A stretch of 14,375 nucleotides of DNA from Spirochaetota bacterium (GTDB taxonomy: Bacteria > Spirochaetota > JAGLSM01 > JAKPMW01). This document shows, in pieces, positions 7,084 through 13,447 of this stretch. The notes beneath the pieces are model-generated. The model was not told the DNA's origin. It worked only from the letters and a program-made list of their open reading frames with translations, and did no database searches. The translations under genes were made by a program, and so were the position numbers. Every line of letters begins with the position of its first letter. Positions within the stretch are counted from its first letter, which is position 1. The stretch covers positions 1 to 14,375 of the forward strand of contig JAKPMW010000425.1 of NCBI GenBank assembly GCA_029548715.1, read 5' to 3'.

Positions 7084-7096
7084 GACTTGCAAAGTC
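7084..7096. promoter_or_regulatory. Perfect 5-3-5 palindrome upstream of the L,D-transpeptidase operon
   Basis: GACTT-GCA-AAGTC is a perfect inverted repeat 39 bp before the start codon. It includes a TTGCAA that could serve as a -35 element, but I see no matching -10 box. It could be an operator; short palindromes also arise by chance. Confidence 0.25.
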
Positions 7097-7119
7097 TCTT
7101 CCATCGCGCCCGTTTTTCC

Positions 7120-7130
7120 GATACAGTATC
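7120..7130. promoter_or_regulatory. Perfect 5-1-5 palindrome directly before the start codon
   Basis: GATAC-A-GTATC ends four bases before the ATG at 7135 and occupies the place where a Shine-Dalgarno sequence would be expected. It could be a repressor site or a structure in the mRNA that limits initiation. Confidence 0.3.
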
Positions 7131-7134
7131 TGGT

Positions 7135-8019
7135 ATGCACTCCCTGCGGCTTCCCTATCTGCTCCTGATCCTGACAAGCCTGGCCCTGCCTGCCCGGGCA
7201 GGCACCCCCTGGCGGCAGGTTCTGGTCGTGCGTCAGGACGTGCTCGATCAGACACGCGGCACCCTCACCCTCTACGAACAGGAGGGCAATGCCTGGAAGC
7301 AAACCCTTGGCCCCCTGCCCGCCCTGCTGGGAAAACGCGGAACCGCCTGGGGCCGGGGGCCATTTTTTGCCCCCCCCCGTGAGGGCACAGTCAAGCGGGA
7401 GGGGGACGGGCGCACCCCGGCCGGCCTGTTTTCAATCGGTACGCTCTACGGGTATTCGCCCCGGCCCCCCGTCCCGACCCGGCTGGCCTATACACAGATC
7501 ACACGCCACCTCTGGGCCATAACAGATCCCGGCTCCCGGTTTTATAATCGCGCAGTCGATATCCGCACAGTCCGCAGGGACTGGAAGACAGCCGGACCAA
7601 TGGCCCGCCGTGACCGGCTCTATCCCTGGCTCCTCGAAATTGCACACAACCAGGACAGCCCGCGAGACGGGGCTGGGACATGGATCTACCTTCATCCCTG
7701 GCTTTCGCGCACAACACCGACCGATGGCTGTACCGCGGTGGCTCCCGCAGACTTTTCCGCGATCATCCGCCGCCTGAATCCGGCAGACAGACCCCATATT
7801 GCGGTTATCCCCGCGGATGCGCATGGTACAAGCCTGCTCGCGCAATTAGGCATACACCCTGCCAGCGGCAAGACGAACAGCACCGCCCTGGCCAGCGGCC
7901 CCGGCCGGATAAAAACAGTCCCAGCCCGGATTGCACAAACGCTCGGAGGATTGTTTCCCCCGACAGAGTTCCCTGTACTCTATCCTGCTGATCACTCTCT
8001 CACGGGGAGATCCAGGTGA
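7135..8019 (+). CDS. YkuD-family L,D-transpeptidase-like protein, secreted
   Basis: 294 residues from ATG 7135. A signal peptide is evident (MHSLRLPYLLLILTSLALPARA, cleavage near Ala22). The rest matches the YkuD catalytic fold, whose members cross-link peptidoglycan stems, attach lipoproteins or hydrolyse such links through a cysteine. Visible motifs are the early EGDGRTPAGLFSIG (89-102), YTQITRHLWAITDPGSRFYNRAVD (119-142), GTWIYLHPW (181-189) with His187, and TPTDGCTAV (194-202) with the likely nucleophile Cys199. The usual SHGCxR form is replaced by TDGCTA, as in the TxGC subgroup of the superfamily. No LysM or peptidoglycan-binding domain is present. There is no good Shine-Dalgarno; the TTG at 7015 would add a basic extension in front of the signal peptide and is rejected. 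A run of nine C (7370-7378) lies inside the gene. Its stop overlaps the trkA start (GTGA). Confidence 0.85.
   Translation: MHSLRLPYLLLILTSLALPARAGTPWRQVLVVRQDVLDQTRGTLTLYEQEGNAWKQTLGPLPALLGKRGTAWGRGPFFAPPREGTVKREGDGRTPAGLFSIGTLYGYSPRPPVPTRLAYTQITRHLWAITDPGSRFYNRAVDIRTVRRDWKTAGPMARRDRLYPWLLEIAHNQDSPRDGAGTWIYLHPWLSRTTPTDGCTAVAPADFSAIIRRLNPADRPHIAVIPADAHGTSLLAQLGIHPASGKTNSTALASGPGRIKTVPARIAQTLGGLFPPTEFPVLYPADHSLTGRSR
7370..7378 (+). repeat. C9 homopolymer inside the L,D-transpeptidase gene
   Basis: Nine consecutive C, preceded by TTTTTTG, fall at codons for Ala79-Pro80-Pro81, upstream of all catalytic motifs. A one-base slip would truncate the enzyme. Tracts of this length are candidate phase-variable sites and also frequent sequencing-error sites. 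Confidence 0.9.
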
Positions 8020-9362
8020 AAATCATCATTATCGGTGGTGGCGCAGTCGGCACCGCTCTGGCAAAAAAACTGGTCTTCGAAAAGCATGAGCTGACGATTA
8101 TCGACAAAAACCCCGCTGTCACAAAAACGATCAGCGAGACACTGGATGTAGCCGCCATCACAGGAAGCGGTTCACACCTCAGTATCCTCGAAAGCGCCGG
8201 GATCAACGAGACCGACATGCTGATTGCCGCCAGTGGAGCGGACGAGGTCAACCTGGTTGCCTGCATGCTGGCCAATCATGCCGGTGTCAAGCGCAAGATC
8301 GCCCGAATCCGCAATCCCGAATTTTACACGAGCGGTTCAGCCGAACGAACCCGGGCCGCCTTCGGGATTGACCTCTTCATCCGCCCCGAGAGTGAAGTCG
8401 CCGATGAAGTCACCCGGCTGATCCTGCGTTCCTTTGCGTCAGAGATCTTCGAATTCGAAAACGGATCACTGATCATTGCATGCCTGCGCGTTGACGAGGC
8501 CTTCAGGGAAGCAGGGACACCCATCCGGACCATCGGAAACGAGGATTTCAGACGCAAGCTCAGGCTGCTTGCGATCCGGAGACCGGACAGGACGATCATC
8601 CCCGGCGGGGATGACTGTATCCAGCCCAGGGACCTGATCTTTCTGGCTACCGAAAGCCGGCACCTCCCGCGTATTCTCGCGTTTTTTGGAAAAACGGACA
8701 CCAGACTGCACCGGATCATGCTCCTGGGCGCAAATATCATCGGAATCGAGATCGCAGAGCGACTGTGTGCCGCCGGGCTCAAGGTCAAGATCCTCGACCG
8801 CGACCGTCAGGCATGCGTCGAATCGGCGATCCGCCTTCCCAAGGTTGACATCCTCCATTGCGAGAAGAGCGAGATCGACACCATGGCGCTGGCAGGAATA
8901 CTCGAAACCGATGCCTTTATCGCTGTCTCCGATGACGAAGAAAGCAACATCCTCCTCAACCTGATCGCACGACACCTGGGAGTCAGCCGAACCATCGCCC
9001 TCGTGAGCCGTTCGTCCTACCAGCCGTTCATGGGCTCGATCGGGATCGACACCAGCATCAATCTGCAGCAGGCAACCGCCAATGCCATCGTACGCTTTGT
9101 CCGCAAGGGCGAGATCGTTTCCGTGGCAAGTTTTCATGGTATCGAGGCCGAGGCCATCGAAGTGGCCCTGCCGGGCGGAAGCCCTCTCGTGGGAACCCCC
9201 CTCAAGGATGCTGCCATTCCACGAGATGCCGTGGTTGCGGCCATCGTGCGGGGTGGCCGGGCCCGCATCCCGGTCGGCGAAACCGTCTTTGAGGAGGGGG
9301 ACAAGGCCATAGTCTTTGCCCTGCCCAGATCCATCCAGGAAGTCGAGCGGCTCTTCTCGTGA
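8016..9362 (+). CDS. trkA: Trk potassium uptake system, NAD-binding gating protein TrkA
   Basis: 448 residues, the usual length of a two-module TrkA. TrkA is the cytoplasmic ring that binds nucleotides and gates the TrkH/TrkG channel. Two RCK repeats are visible. The first Rossmann fold begins IIIIGGGAVGTALAKKL (3-19) with Asp30 at the end of beta-2 for NAD(H). The second begins RIMLLGANIIGIEIAERL (233-250) with Asp261. In the second repeat the glycine motif is GANIIG, a looser fit to GxGxxG, which is usual for the second TrkA half. Each is followed by an RCK_C-like part, the last ending FEEGDKAIVFALPRSIQEVERLF. The start is GTG 8016, with GGGGAG six bases before it, overlapping the previous stop by four bases. 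The stop overlaps the trkH start the same way. Confidence 0.95.
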   Translation: MKIIIIGGGAVGTALAKKLVFEKHELTIIDKNPAVTKTISETLDVAAITGSGSHLSILESAGINETDMLIAASGADEVNLVACMLANHAGVKRKIARIRNPEFYTSGSAERTRAAFGIDLFIRPESEVADEVTRLILRSFASEIFEFENGSLIIACLRVDEAFREAGTPIRTIGNEDFRRKLRLLAIRRPDRTIIPGGDDCIQPRDLIFLATESRHLPRILAFFGKTDTRLHRIMLLGANIIGIEIAERLCAAGLKVKILDRDRQACVESAIRLPKVDILHCEKSEIDTMALAGILETDAFIAVSDDEESNILLNLIARHLGVSRTIALVSRSSYQPFMGSIGIDTSINLQQATANAIVRFVRKGEIVSVASFHGIEAEAIEVALPGGSPLVGTPLKDAAIPRDAVVAAIVRGGRARIPVGETVFEEGDKAIVFALPRSIQEVERLFS

Positions 9363-10825
9363 AAACAATCTCCCGCCTCCCGGCACTCTCCAACGTCTTT
9401 TACATGCTCTCAGGAATTGTGGGGATTCTTGCCCTGGCCATGCTGCCCCCCCTCATCCTCAGCCTCTTTGAGGACGGCTCCATGGCCATCGTCTTCGGGG
9501 GAATGATTGCCATTCTCGGCGGAACGGCCTTTTTGCTCAGGATGCTCAATTTCAGGCCCAGCGAACTGACCATCCGGGACGGTTTTTTTATCACTGCCCT
9601 CTCATGGATCGCCCTCGCTGTTCTCGGATCAATCCCCTTCGTCCTCGGTGGACACATCCCGTCCTGGACAGATGCCTTTTTTGAAACCATGTCCGGATTC
9701 ACCACCACAGGAGCATCAATTCTCAGGGACATCGAAAATCTGCCCGACAGCCTCCTTCTCTGGCGCAGCACAACCCACTGGCTGGGCGGGATGGGCGTCA
9801 TCGCCCTGGCAGTGGCCATCTTCCCCCTGATGGGAGCCAGCGGCTATCAGCTCTTCAGGGCCGAGGTTCCCGGTCCTTCGACCGAAAAGCTCACCCCCCG
9901 CATCCGCACCACAGCCGGGTATCTCTGGCTTGTCTACTCCGGCCTGACCCTGTTCCAGATACTCCTCCTGATCGCGGGAGGCATGCCCATCCTTGATTCA
10001 GTCATCACAGCCTTTGGCACCATGGCTACCGGTGGGTTTTCAAACAGGAACGCCAGCATCGCCGCCTATGATTCAGCCTATCTCCAGTATGTCATCATCT
10101 TCTTCATGTTTCTCGCCGGCGTGAGTTTTACCCTTCACGTCAAGGCACTCTCAGGCAGACCCATCCAGTATTTCAGGGATGCCGAATTCAGGTTCTTCGC
10201 CCTGCTGGTTTTGGGGTGCACCCTCTTCATCATCGCCAACCGGGCCCTGACGCTGAACACACCGCTTGATGAAGGAATGGTTCGCAGCTCACTCTTTACC
10301 GTGGTATCCATCATTACGACTACGGGTTTTATCACAGAAAACTATGAGCTCTGGCCCCTCTCCTCCCAGATGATCCTCCTCCTGCTCATGCTTGTGGGTG
10401 GTTCTACCGGCTCAACCTCGGGGGGAATCAAGTGCGTCCGGATCCAGATCTCCCTCAAGTACATCATGACCGAACTACGCAAGCTGGTCCATCAAAGCAG
10501 CATCCATCTGGTACGATTAGGACGGCAGGCCGTCCCGGAATCGGCAATCCCCAATGTCATTGCCTTTGTCCTGCTCTTTATCGGGATCTTTGCCAGCGGA
10601 GTCATCATCATGACTGCACTGGGCCTGAAACTGGACGCCGCTATCGGCTCAGTCGCGGCAACCCTGGGCAATGTCGGCCCCGGCCTGGGGAGTGTCGGAC
10701 CGGTTTCAAATTTCGCCGATGTGAGTGAACCCGGAAAGTGGGTCCTGTCATTCCTGATGCTCCTGGGGCGGCTTGAACTCTGGACCGTCCTCCTGCTCTT
10801 TACCCGCCGCTTCTGGGTCAGTTGA
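9359..10825 (+). CDS. trkH: Trk potassium uptake channel subunit TrkH
   Basis: 488 residues, full length for the inner-membrane K+-translocating subunit of the Trk system. It has four membrane-pore-membrane repeats whose selectivity-filter glycines are all visible: TTTGAS (115-120), TMATGGFS (221-228), TTTGF (320-324) and TLGNVGPG (435-442). The GGSTGSTSGGIK segment (347-358) corresponds to the intramembrane gating loop. HWLGGMGVIALAVAIFPLMG (140-159) is also a TrkH/G hallmark. The GTG start at 9359 overlaps the trkA stop (GTGA). The nearest AGGA (9337-9340) is too far away to act, so translation is probably coupled to trkA. TrkG is the paralogous alternative name; the sequence alone does not separate the two. 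Confidence 0.95.
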   Translation: MKTISRLPALSNVFYMLSGIVGILALAMLPPLILSLFEDGSMAIVFGGMIAILGGTAFLLRMLNFRPSELTIRDGFFITALSWIALAVLGSIPFVLGGHIPSWTDAFFETMSGFTTTGASILRDIENLPDSLLLWRSTTHWLGGMGVIALAVAIFPLMGASGYQLFRAEVPGPSTEKLTPRIRTTAGYLWLVYSGLTLFQILLLIAGGMPILDSVITAFGTMATGGFSNRNASIAAYDSAYLQYVIIFFMFLAGVSFTLHVKALSGRPIQYFRDAEFRFFALLVLGCTLFIIANRALTLNTPLDEGMVRSSLFTVVSIITTTGFITENYELWPLSSQMILLLLMLVGGSTGSTSGGIKCVRIQISLKYIMTELRKLVHQSSIHLVRLGRQAVPESAIPNVIAFVLLFIGIFASGVIIMTALGLKLDAAIGSVAATLGNVGPGLGSVGPVSNFADVSEPGKWVLSFLMLLGRLELWTVLLLFTRRFWVS

Positions 10826-10871
10826 ACATTCCGTGTCCCAGGCGACCACGTGCGGGCGCGCGTTGCATCTC

Positions 10872-10900
10872 TGGACAGACGCGGGAAAGTGCGTTATGCT
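10872..10900 (+). promoter_or_regulatory. Sigma70-type promoter of the small membrane protein gene
   Basis: TGGACA (10872-10877, five of six matches) and TATGCT (10895-10900, four of six) are spaced by exactly 17 bp. Transcription would start near 10907, giving a leader of about 30 bases that includes the Shine-Dalgarno sequence AAGGAG (10922-10927). The small gene can therefore be expressed independently of trkH. Confidence 0.6.
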
Positions 10901-10935
10901 CACAGGGTATCCACCCACTTCAAGGAGATCGTCGT

Positions 10936-11280
10936 ATGTCCTTCGTCAAACGCTTTGTCGTCATCATGATCGCCCTCGTCTCCGTCGCCGGGTTCTTTCT
11001 CATCGGAAAAATCAGCGACGAAGTCATCAATCAGGGGCAGTACCTGCTCTACGTCCTTGTCCCCCTGATCATCGGCGTGATTCTGGCTTTCAGCATCCTC
11101 GATACAAAAAAGAGCGCAGGCCTGCTGGCGTTCGCTGTTGTGGCCGGCGGCATCTTTGTCTGGCTGGCAGTCATTGACCCTGCCTCAAACCAGGGCGTCA
11201 AGCTCAACTGGGTCTGGACACTGACCGGAATCGGCGCGGCAGCGGGTGCGCTCCTCTACCTGTTCCAGATCAGGGACTGA
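10936..11280 (+). CDS. Small four-helix inner-membrane protein, unknown function
   Basis: 114 residues. The ATG at 10936 has AAGGAG (10922-10927) eight bases upstream; the longer in-frame ATG at 10822 would read through the promoter and adds a basic, low-complexity stretch, so I reject it. Four hydrophobic segments are clear: 7-24, 36-53, 62-80 and 92-110. They are joined by short loops: GKISDEVINQGQ, LDTKKS and DPASNQGVKLN. With four helices, both ends should lie in the cytoplasm. I do not recognise a family or catalytic motif. It follows trkH by 110 bp on the same strand but has its own promoter, so a link to K+ transport is not established. Confidence 0.85.
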   Translation: MSFVKRFVVIMIALVSVAGFFLIGKISDEVINQGQYLLYVLVPLIIGVILAFSILDTKKSAGLLAFAVVAGGIFVWLAVIDPASNQGVKLNWVWTLTGIGAAAGALLYLFQIRD

Positions 11281-11294
11281 TACCGCAGGGACTG
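11271..11294. repeat. Direct repeat of CAGGGACTG across a stop codon
   Basis: CAGGGACTG occurs at 11271-11279, ending inside the stop codon of the small membrane protein gene, and again at 11286-11294, a period of 15 bp. The complementary form appears in the palindrome GGGAC-A-GTCCC at 11407-11417, so GGGACTGTC (11288-11296) and GACAGTCCC (11409-11417) form a 9-bp inverted pair 112 bp apart. Confidence 0.7.
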
Positions 11295-11497
11295 TCACAC
11301 AAGGTCGGATAATCGCTCTCCACCGCGCACCGAGGCTCCCGAAGTGCCGGCATAGCAGCGGGTTGCGCATCATGTCTTTTCGCAAAACGCCGGAACGACA
11401 CCTTGCGGGACAGTCCCATGCACGCCACCAGGGCCTGCAGTCTGTCAACAGATCCTGCGCCACCCCTCGGGTGGCCGCTGTTCCCCAAAATGCCGGG
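11281..11497. other. Gene-free gap between converging genes (217 bp)
   Basis: The gap lies between the small membrane protein gene and the convergent rhomboid gene. I see no gene here with a ribosome-binding site. It holds the repeats described at 11271-11294, the palindrome at 11407-11417 and the hairpin at 11459-11475. It shares the words TCACACAA and CCTTGCGGG with the divergent intergenic region around 6905-6958, which could be chance. Confidence 0.6.
11459..11475. terminator. Strong GC hairpin 23 bp past the rhomboid stop
   Basis: Seven perfect base pairs (11459-11465 with 11469-11475) enclose a three-base loop. It sits just downstream of the rhomboid gene on the minus strand and could end or stabilise its message, and equally that of the converging small gene. 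No T run follows on either strand, so it is not a textbook rho-independent terminator. Confidence 0.35.
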
Positions 11498-12721
11498 TCA
11501 GATCACTCCGCCCCCGCTGAAGACCAGGCTGCGCAGGGTGGCCTCAAGCAGGCGCCCCCCGGCCTCATCAGCGGACTGGCTGCGGCCGATGCTTTTCAGG
11601 ATTACCCATTCGCCCGCCCCGGGGGTCGCCGAAGCCGGAGACTCAATCAAGGCCATGCGCAGCAAAACCCTGCGCCCCTGTACGGTCACTGGCCCGCGCA
11701 CACGAATCACACGGTACCCGTTGACAAGGCCCTCATCCGCCTCGATCCCTGAGGCACGAAAACCCTCAATGACCCGCAGGGCGTATTCCCGCTCTGTCAC
11801 CTGCAACGCGATGGTCCGGTTGAGATTGTTCCCGATACGGATAAAACCGCTCTCTTCATCCTGCCCCTGTTCAACCGAAAAAAAGGCAGGATAGGCCAGG
11901 GTAAAGCGCCCCCCGGCATCACTCAATATCCGGGCCGGTCCCTTTTCGGGGATAACAACGGAAAAAATGAAGGCATACAACTGGGCCACAAACGCGGCAA
12001 CCAGCACAAACCCGGTCAGGCGCACAATCAGACGGATACGCCCGGGAGTGGTCCCGCCCCCAAACAGGATAACCGGCCGCACACAATAGCCCAGGGCAAA
12101 CCCGGCAACAAAACCGGCAAGGTGCGCCCAGTGGTCAATCCCGCTGTACGAGACCCCGATGACAATATTGATTCCGATAATCAGGGCCAGGTTCGACAAA
12201 AAGCTCCGCCTGAAACGGGGATCAAGCCTGTCCCGGTAATGCAGGGTAAAGGCGGCCAGCAGTCCCAGAAAGCCCGTGATCCCTCCAGAGGCACCAACCG
12301 AAAGTGAGGCGTTGGCCAGCCAGCTGGCCAGGGCGGACAGGATGGCCGTCAGGACAAAGACAAGCGTCAGCCGGCTTCGCCCGTAGACCCGCTCGACAAA
12401 GCGTCCCAGAATCCAAAAGCTGTACCCGTTGACAATGATGTGCATCATGTTGCCATGCAGGAAATTGGCCGTCACGAGACGCCAGACTTCTCCCCGCTCG
12501 ACAAAGGGGGCGTAGTTCCCGCCCAGGGCGATCAGGACACCGGGCTTTTCAGCCCCCCCCAGCAAAAGCTCAATGACAAACAGGACCCCAAACCCGATCA
12601 TGAATGCGAGGACCATGTCCACCCGCTCCAGGAGACACGTTGCCGGCCCTCGTTGTGCTTCGGGTCGGGACATTTCCTCTTCAACCCGGTACTGGTCCGG
12701 ACCCAGTTCGATCTCGCTCAT
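11498..12721 (-). CDS. Rhomboid-family intramembrane serine protease with C-terminal periplasmic domain
   Basis: 407 residues, ATG 12721 preceded by a GGGGGAG ribosome site. Rhomboids cut transmembrane segments inside the membrane with a Ser-His dyad. The core has the WR motif (Trp80-Arg81), FLHGNMMHIIVN (87-98, with His94 and Asn98), GASGGITGFLG (143-153, catalytic Ser145) and DHWAHLAGFVAG (196-207, catalytic His200). Hydrophobic segments are at about 36-54, 93-110, 118-136, 143-161, 174-191, 198-217 and 232-255, a 6+1 topology. The C-terminal 150 residues would then face the periplasm. They begin GRFTLAYPAFFSVEQG and end GRLLEATLRSLVF, which resembles a PsbP/DcrB-like fold; that resemblance is an inference. 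Such a domain is unusual, since many rhomboids are about 200-280 residues. The cytoplasmic N-terminus is acidic. A G8 run (12553-12560) lies in codons 55-57. Divergent from the sigma factor gene. Confidence 0.92.
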   Translation of the reverse strand: MSEIELGPDQYRVEEEMSRPEAQRGPATCLLERVDMVLAFMIGFGVLFVIELLLGGAEKPGVLIALGGNYAPFVERGEVWRLVTANFLHGNMMHIIVNGYSFWILGRFVERVYGRSRLTLVFVLTAILSALASWLANASLSVGASGGITGFLGLLAAFTLHYRDRLDPRFRRSFLSNLALIIGINIVIGVSYSGIDHWAHLAGFVAGFALGYCVRPVILFGGGTTPGRIRLIVRLTGFVLVAAFVAQLYAFIFSVVIPEKGPARILSDAGGRFTLAYPAFFSVEQGQDEESGFIRIGNNLNRTIALQVTEREYALRVIEGFRASGIEADEGLVNGYRVIRVRGPVTVQGRRVLLRMALIESPASATPGAGEWVILKSIGRSQSADEAGGRLLEATLRSLVFSGGGVI

Positions 12722-12766
12722 CCGCTCCCCCTCTCCTCTTCAACATGAAAAATAGCAAAAAACGCA

Positions 12767-12796
12767 TGAACCCGGACCACCCGCTTCAGGTACTGA
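12767..12796 (+). promoter_or_regulatory. Possible ECF-type autoregulatory promoter
   Basis: TGAACCC (12767-12773) contains the GAAC core of ECF -35 elements, and ACTGA (12792-12796) resembles the TCTGA -10 of RpoE-type promoters. The spacing is 18 bp, about two longer than the usual 16. It lies in the 147-bp space between the rhomboid and sigma genes, where an autoregulated ECF promoter would be expected. Tentative. Confidence 0.25.
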
Positions 12797-12868
12797 CCAT
12801 ATTGCCGGGACCGTTCTCCGACCTGTAGCTTGATAGGGAAGAGACACTCCAAAGCGGGATGGACACCG

Positions 12869-13447
12869 GTGGATAACGAAGCAAGTGATGCCGAGATTCT
12901 GTCGCGCGTCAGCCGGGGGGAATCTGCCATGTTTCGCGTCATCGTTGATCGCCACGCCCGCAGACTCCATGCCTGGGCATACCGCTACACCTCCTCGGAT
13001 GAGGATGCCGAGGAACTGGTCCAGGAAACCCTGCTGCGGGCCTTCCGCTCGGCCGACCGGTACGATCCGTCCCGTCCCTTTGTTCCCTGGCTCTTCACCA
13101 TCCTGGCCAACCTCTGCCACAACTGGCACAAGGGCCACAAACACACCCGCGCAGCCTCCCTTGACCGCGAAACCGATGACGGAGGAAAACTCCTTGACAC
13201 AATTGCGGCCCCGCATGCCGGCCCCGAACATGCCACCCTGGACAGCGAGACCGTGCGCGAGGTCCGGGCGGCCGTCAACGCACTTGACGAGACATACCGG
13301 CCGGTTTTTCTGCTCTACTACTTTGAGGACTTTTCCCTGACTGAAATCGCCCGGACCATAGGGATTCCGGTTGGAACCGTCAAGTCCCGGCTGCACAACG
13401 GCGGGAAAAAGCTCGCCGAAACTCTTTCGAGGAGGGTTCCCGGATGA
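12869..13447 (+). CDS. ECF-family RNA polymerase sigma factor (RpoE-like)
   Basis: 192 residues from the GTG at 12869. ECF sigma factors direct RNA polymerase to stress or envelope regulons and are held inactive by a cognate anti-sigma factor. Sigma region 2 spans about residues 18-90: AMFRVIVDRHARRLHAWAYRYTSSDEDAEELVQETLLRAF, then RPFVPWLFTILANLCHNWHK. Region 4 spans about 135-185: ALDETYRPVFLLYYFEDFSLTEIARTIGIPVGTVKSRLHNGGKKL, with the helix-turn-helix in TEIARTIGIPVGTVKSRL. The linker between them is short, as in RpoE-type members. The start is uncertain: a TTG at 12830 in the same frame would add 13 residues, and neither has a strong Shine-Dalgarno. I chose the GTG because family members begin close to the DAEILSRV segment. 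The stop overlaps the next gene's ATG by four bases (ATGA). Confidence 0.93.
   Translation: MDNEASDAEILSRVSRGESAMFRVIVDRHARRLHAWAYRYTSSDEDAEELVQETLLRAFRSADRYDPSRPFVPWLFTILANLCHNWHKGHKHTRAASLDRETDDGGKLLDTIAAPHAGPEHATLDSETVREVRAAVNALDETYRPVFLLYYFEDFSLTEIARTIGIPVGTVKSRLHNGGKKLAETLSRRVPG

Larger units (their letters stand above)
6804..7134 (+). other. Divergent intergenic region (331 bp) with repeats and palindromes
   Basis: No credible gene lies here. The frames of both flanking genes stay open into the region, but the extensions have no ribosome-binding site and would bury the signal peptides. It contains a candidate minus-strand promoter (6851-6880), two copies of a 14-bp imperfect palindrome (6883-6896 and 7006-7019), a tandem 16-bp repeat (6927-6965) and two perfect short palindromes (7084-7096, 7120-7130). 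I found no convincing plus-strand promoter. Confidence 0.7.

Noticed and set aside
7015..7134. TTG start extending the L,D-transpeptidase by 40 residues
   Set aside because: It would bury the signal peptide and read through the palindromes; no ribosome site precedes it.
11270..11488. 72-aa minus-strand frame in the gene-free gap
   Set aside because: No ribosome site, no recognisable family, and it overlaps the end of the small membrane protein gene; a degenerate gene remnant is possible but unsupported.
12740..13396. 218-aa minus-strand frame opposite the sigma factor
   Set aside because: Antisense shadow of the conserved sigma gene with no motif of its own.
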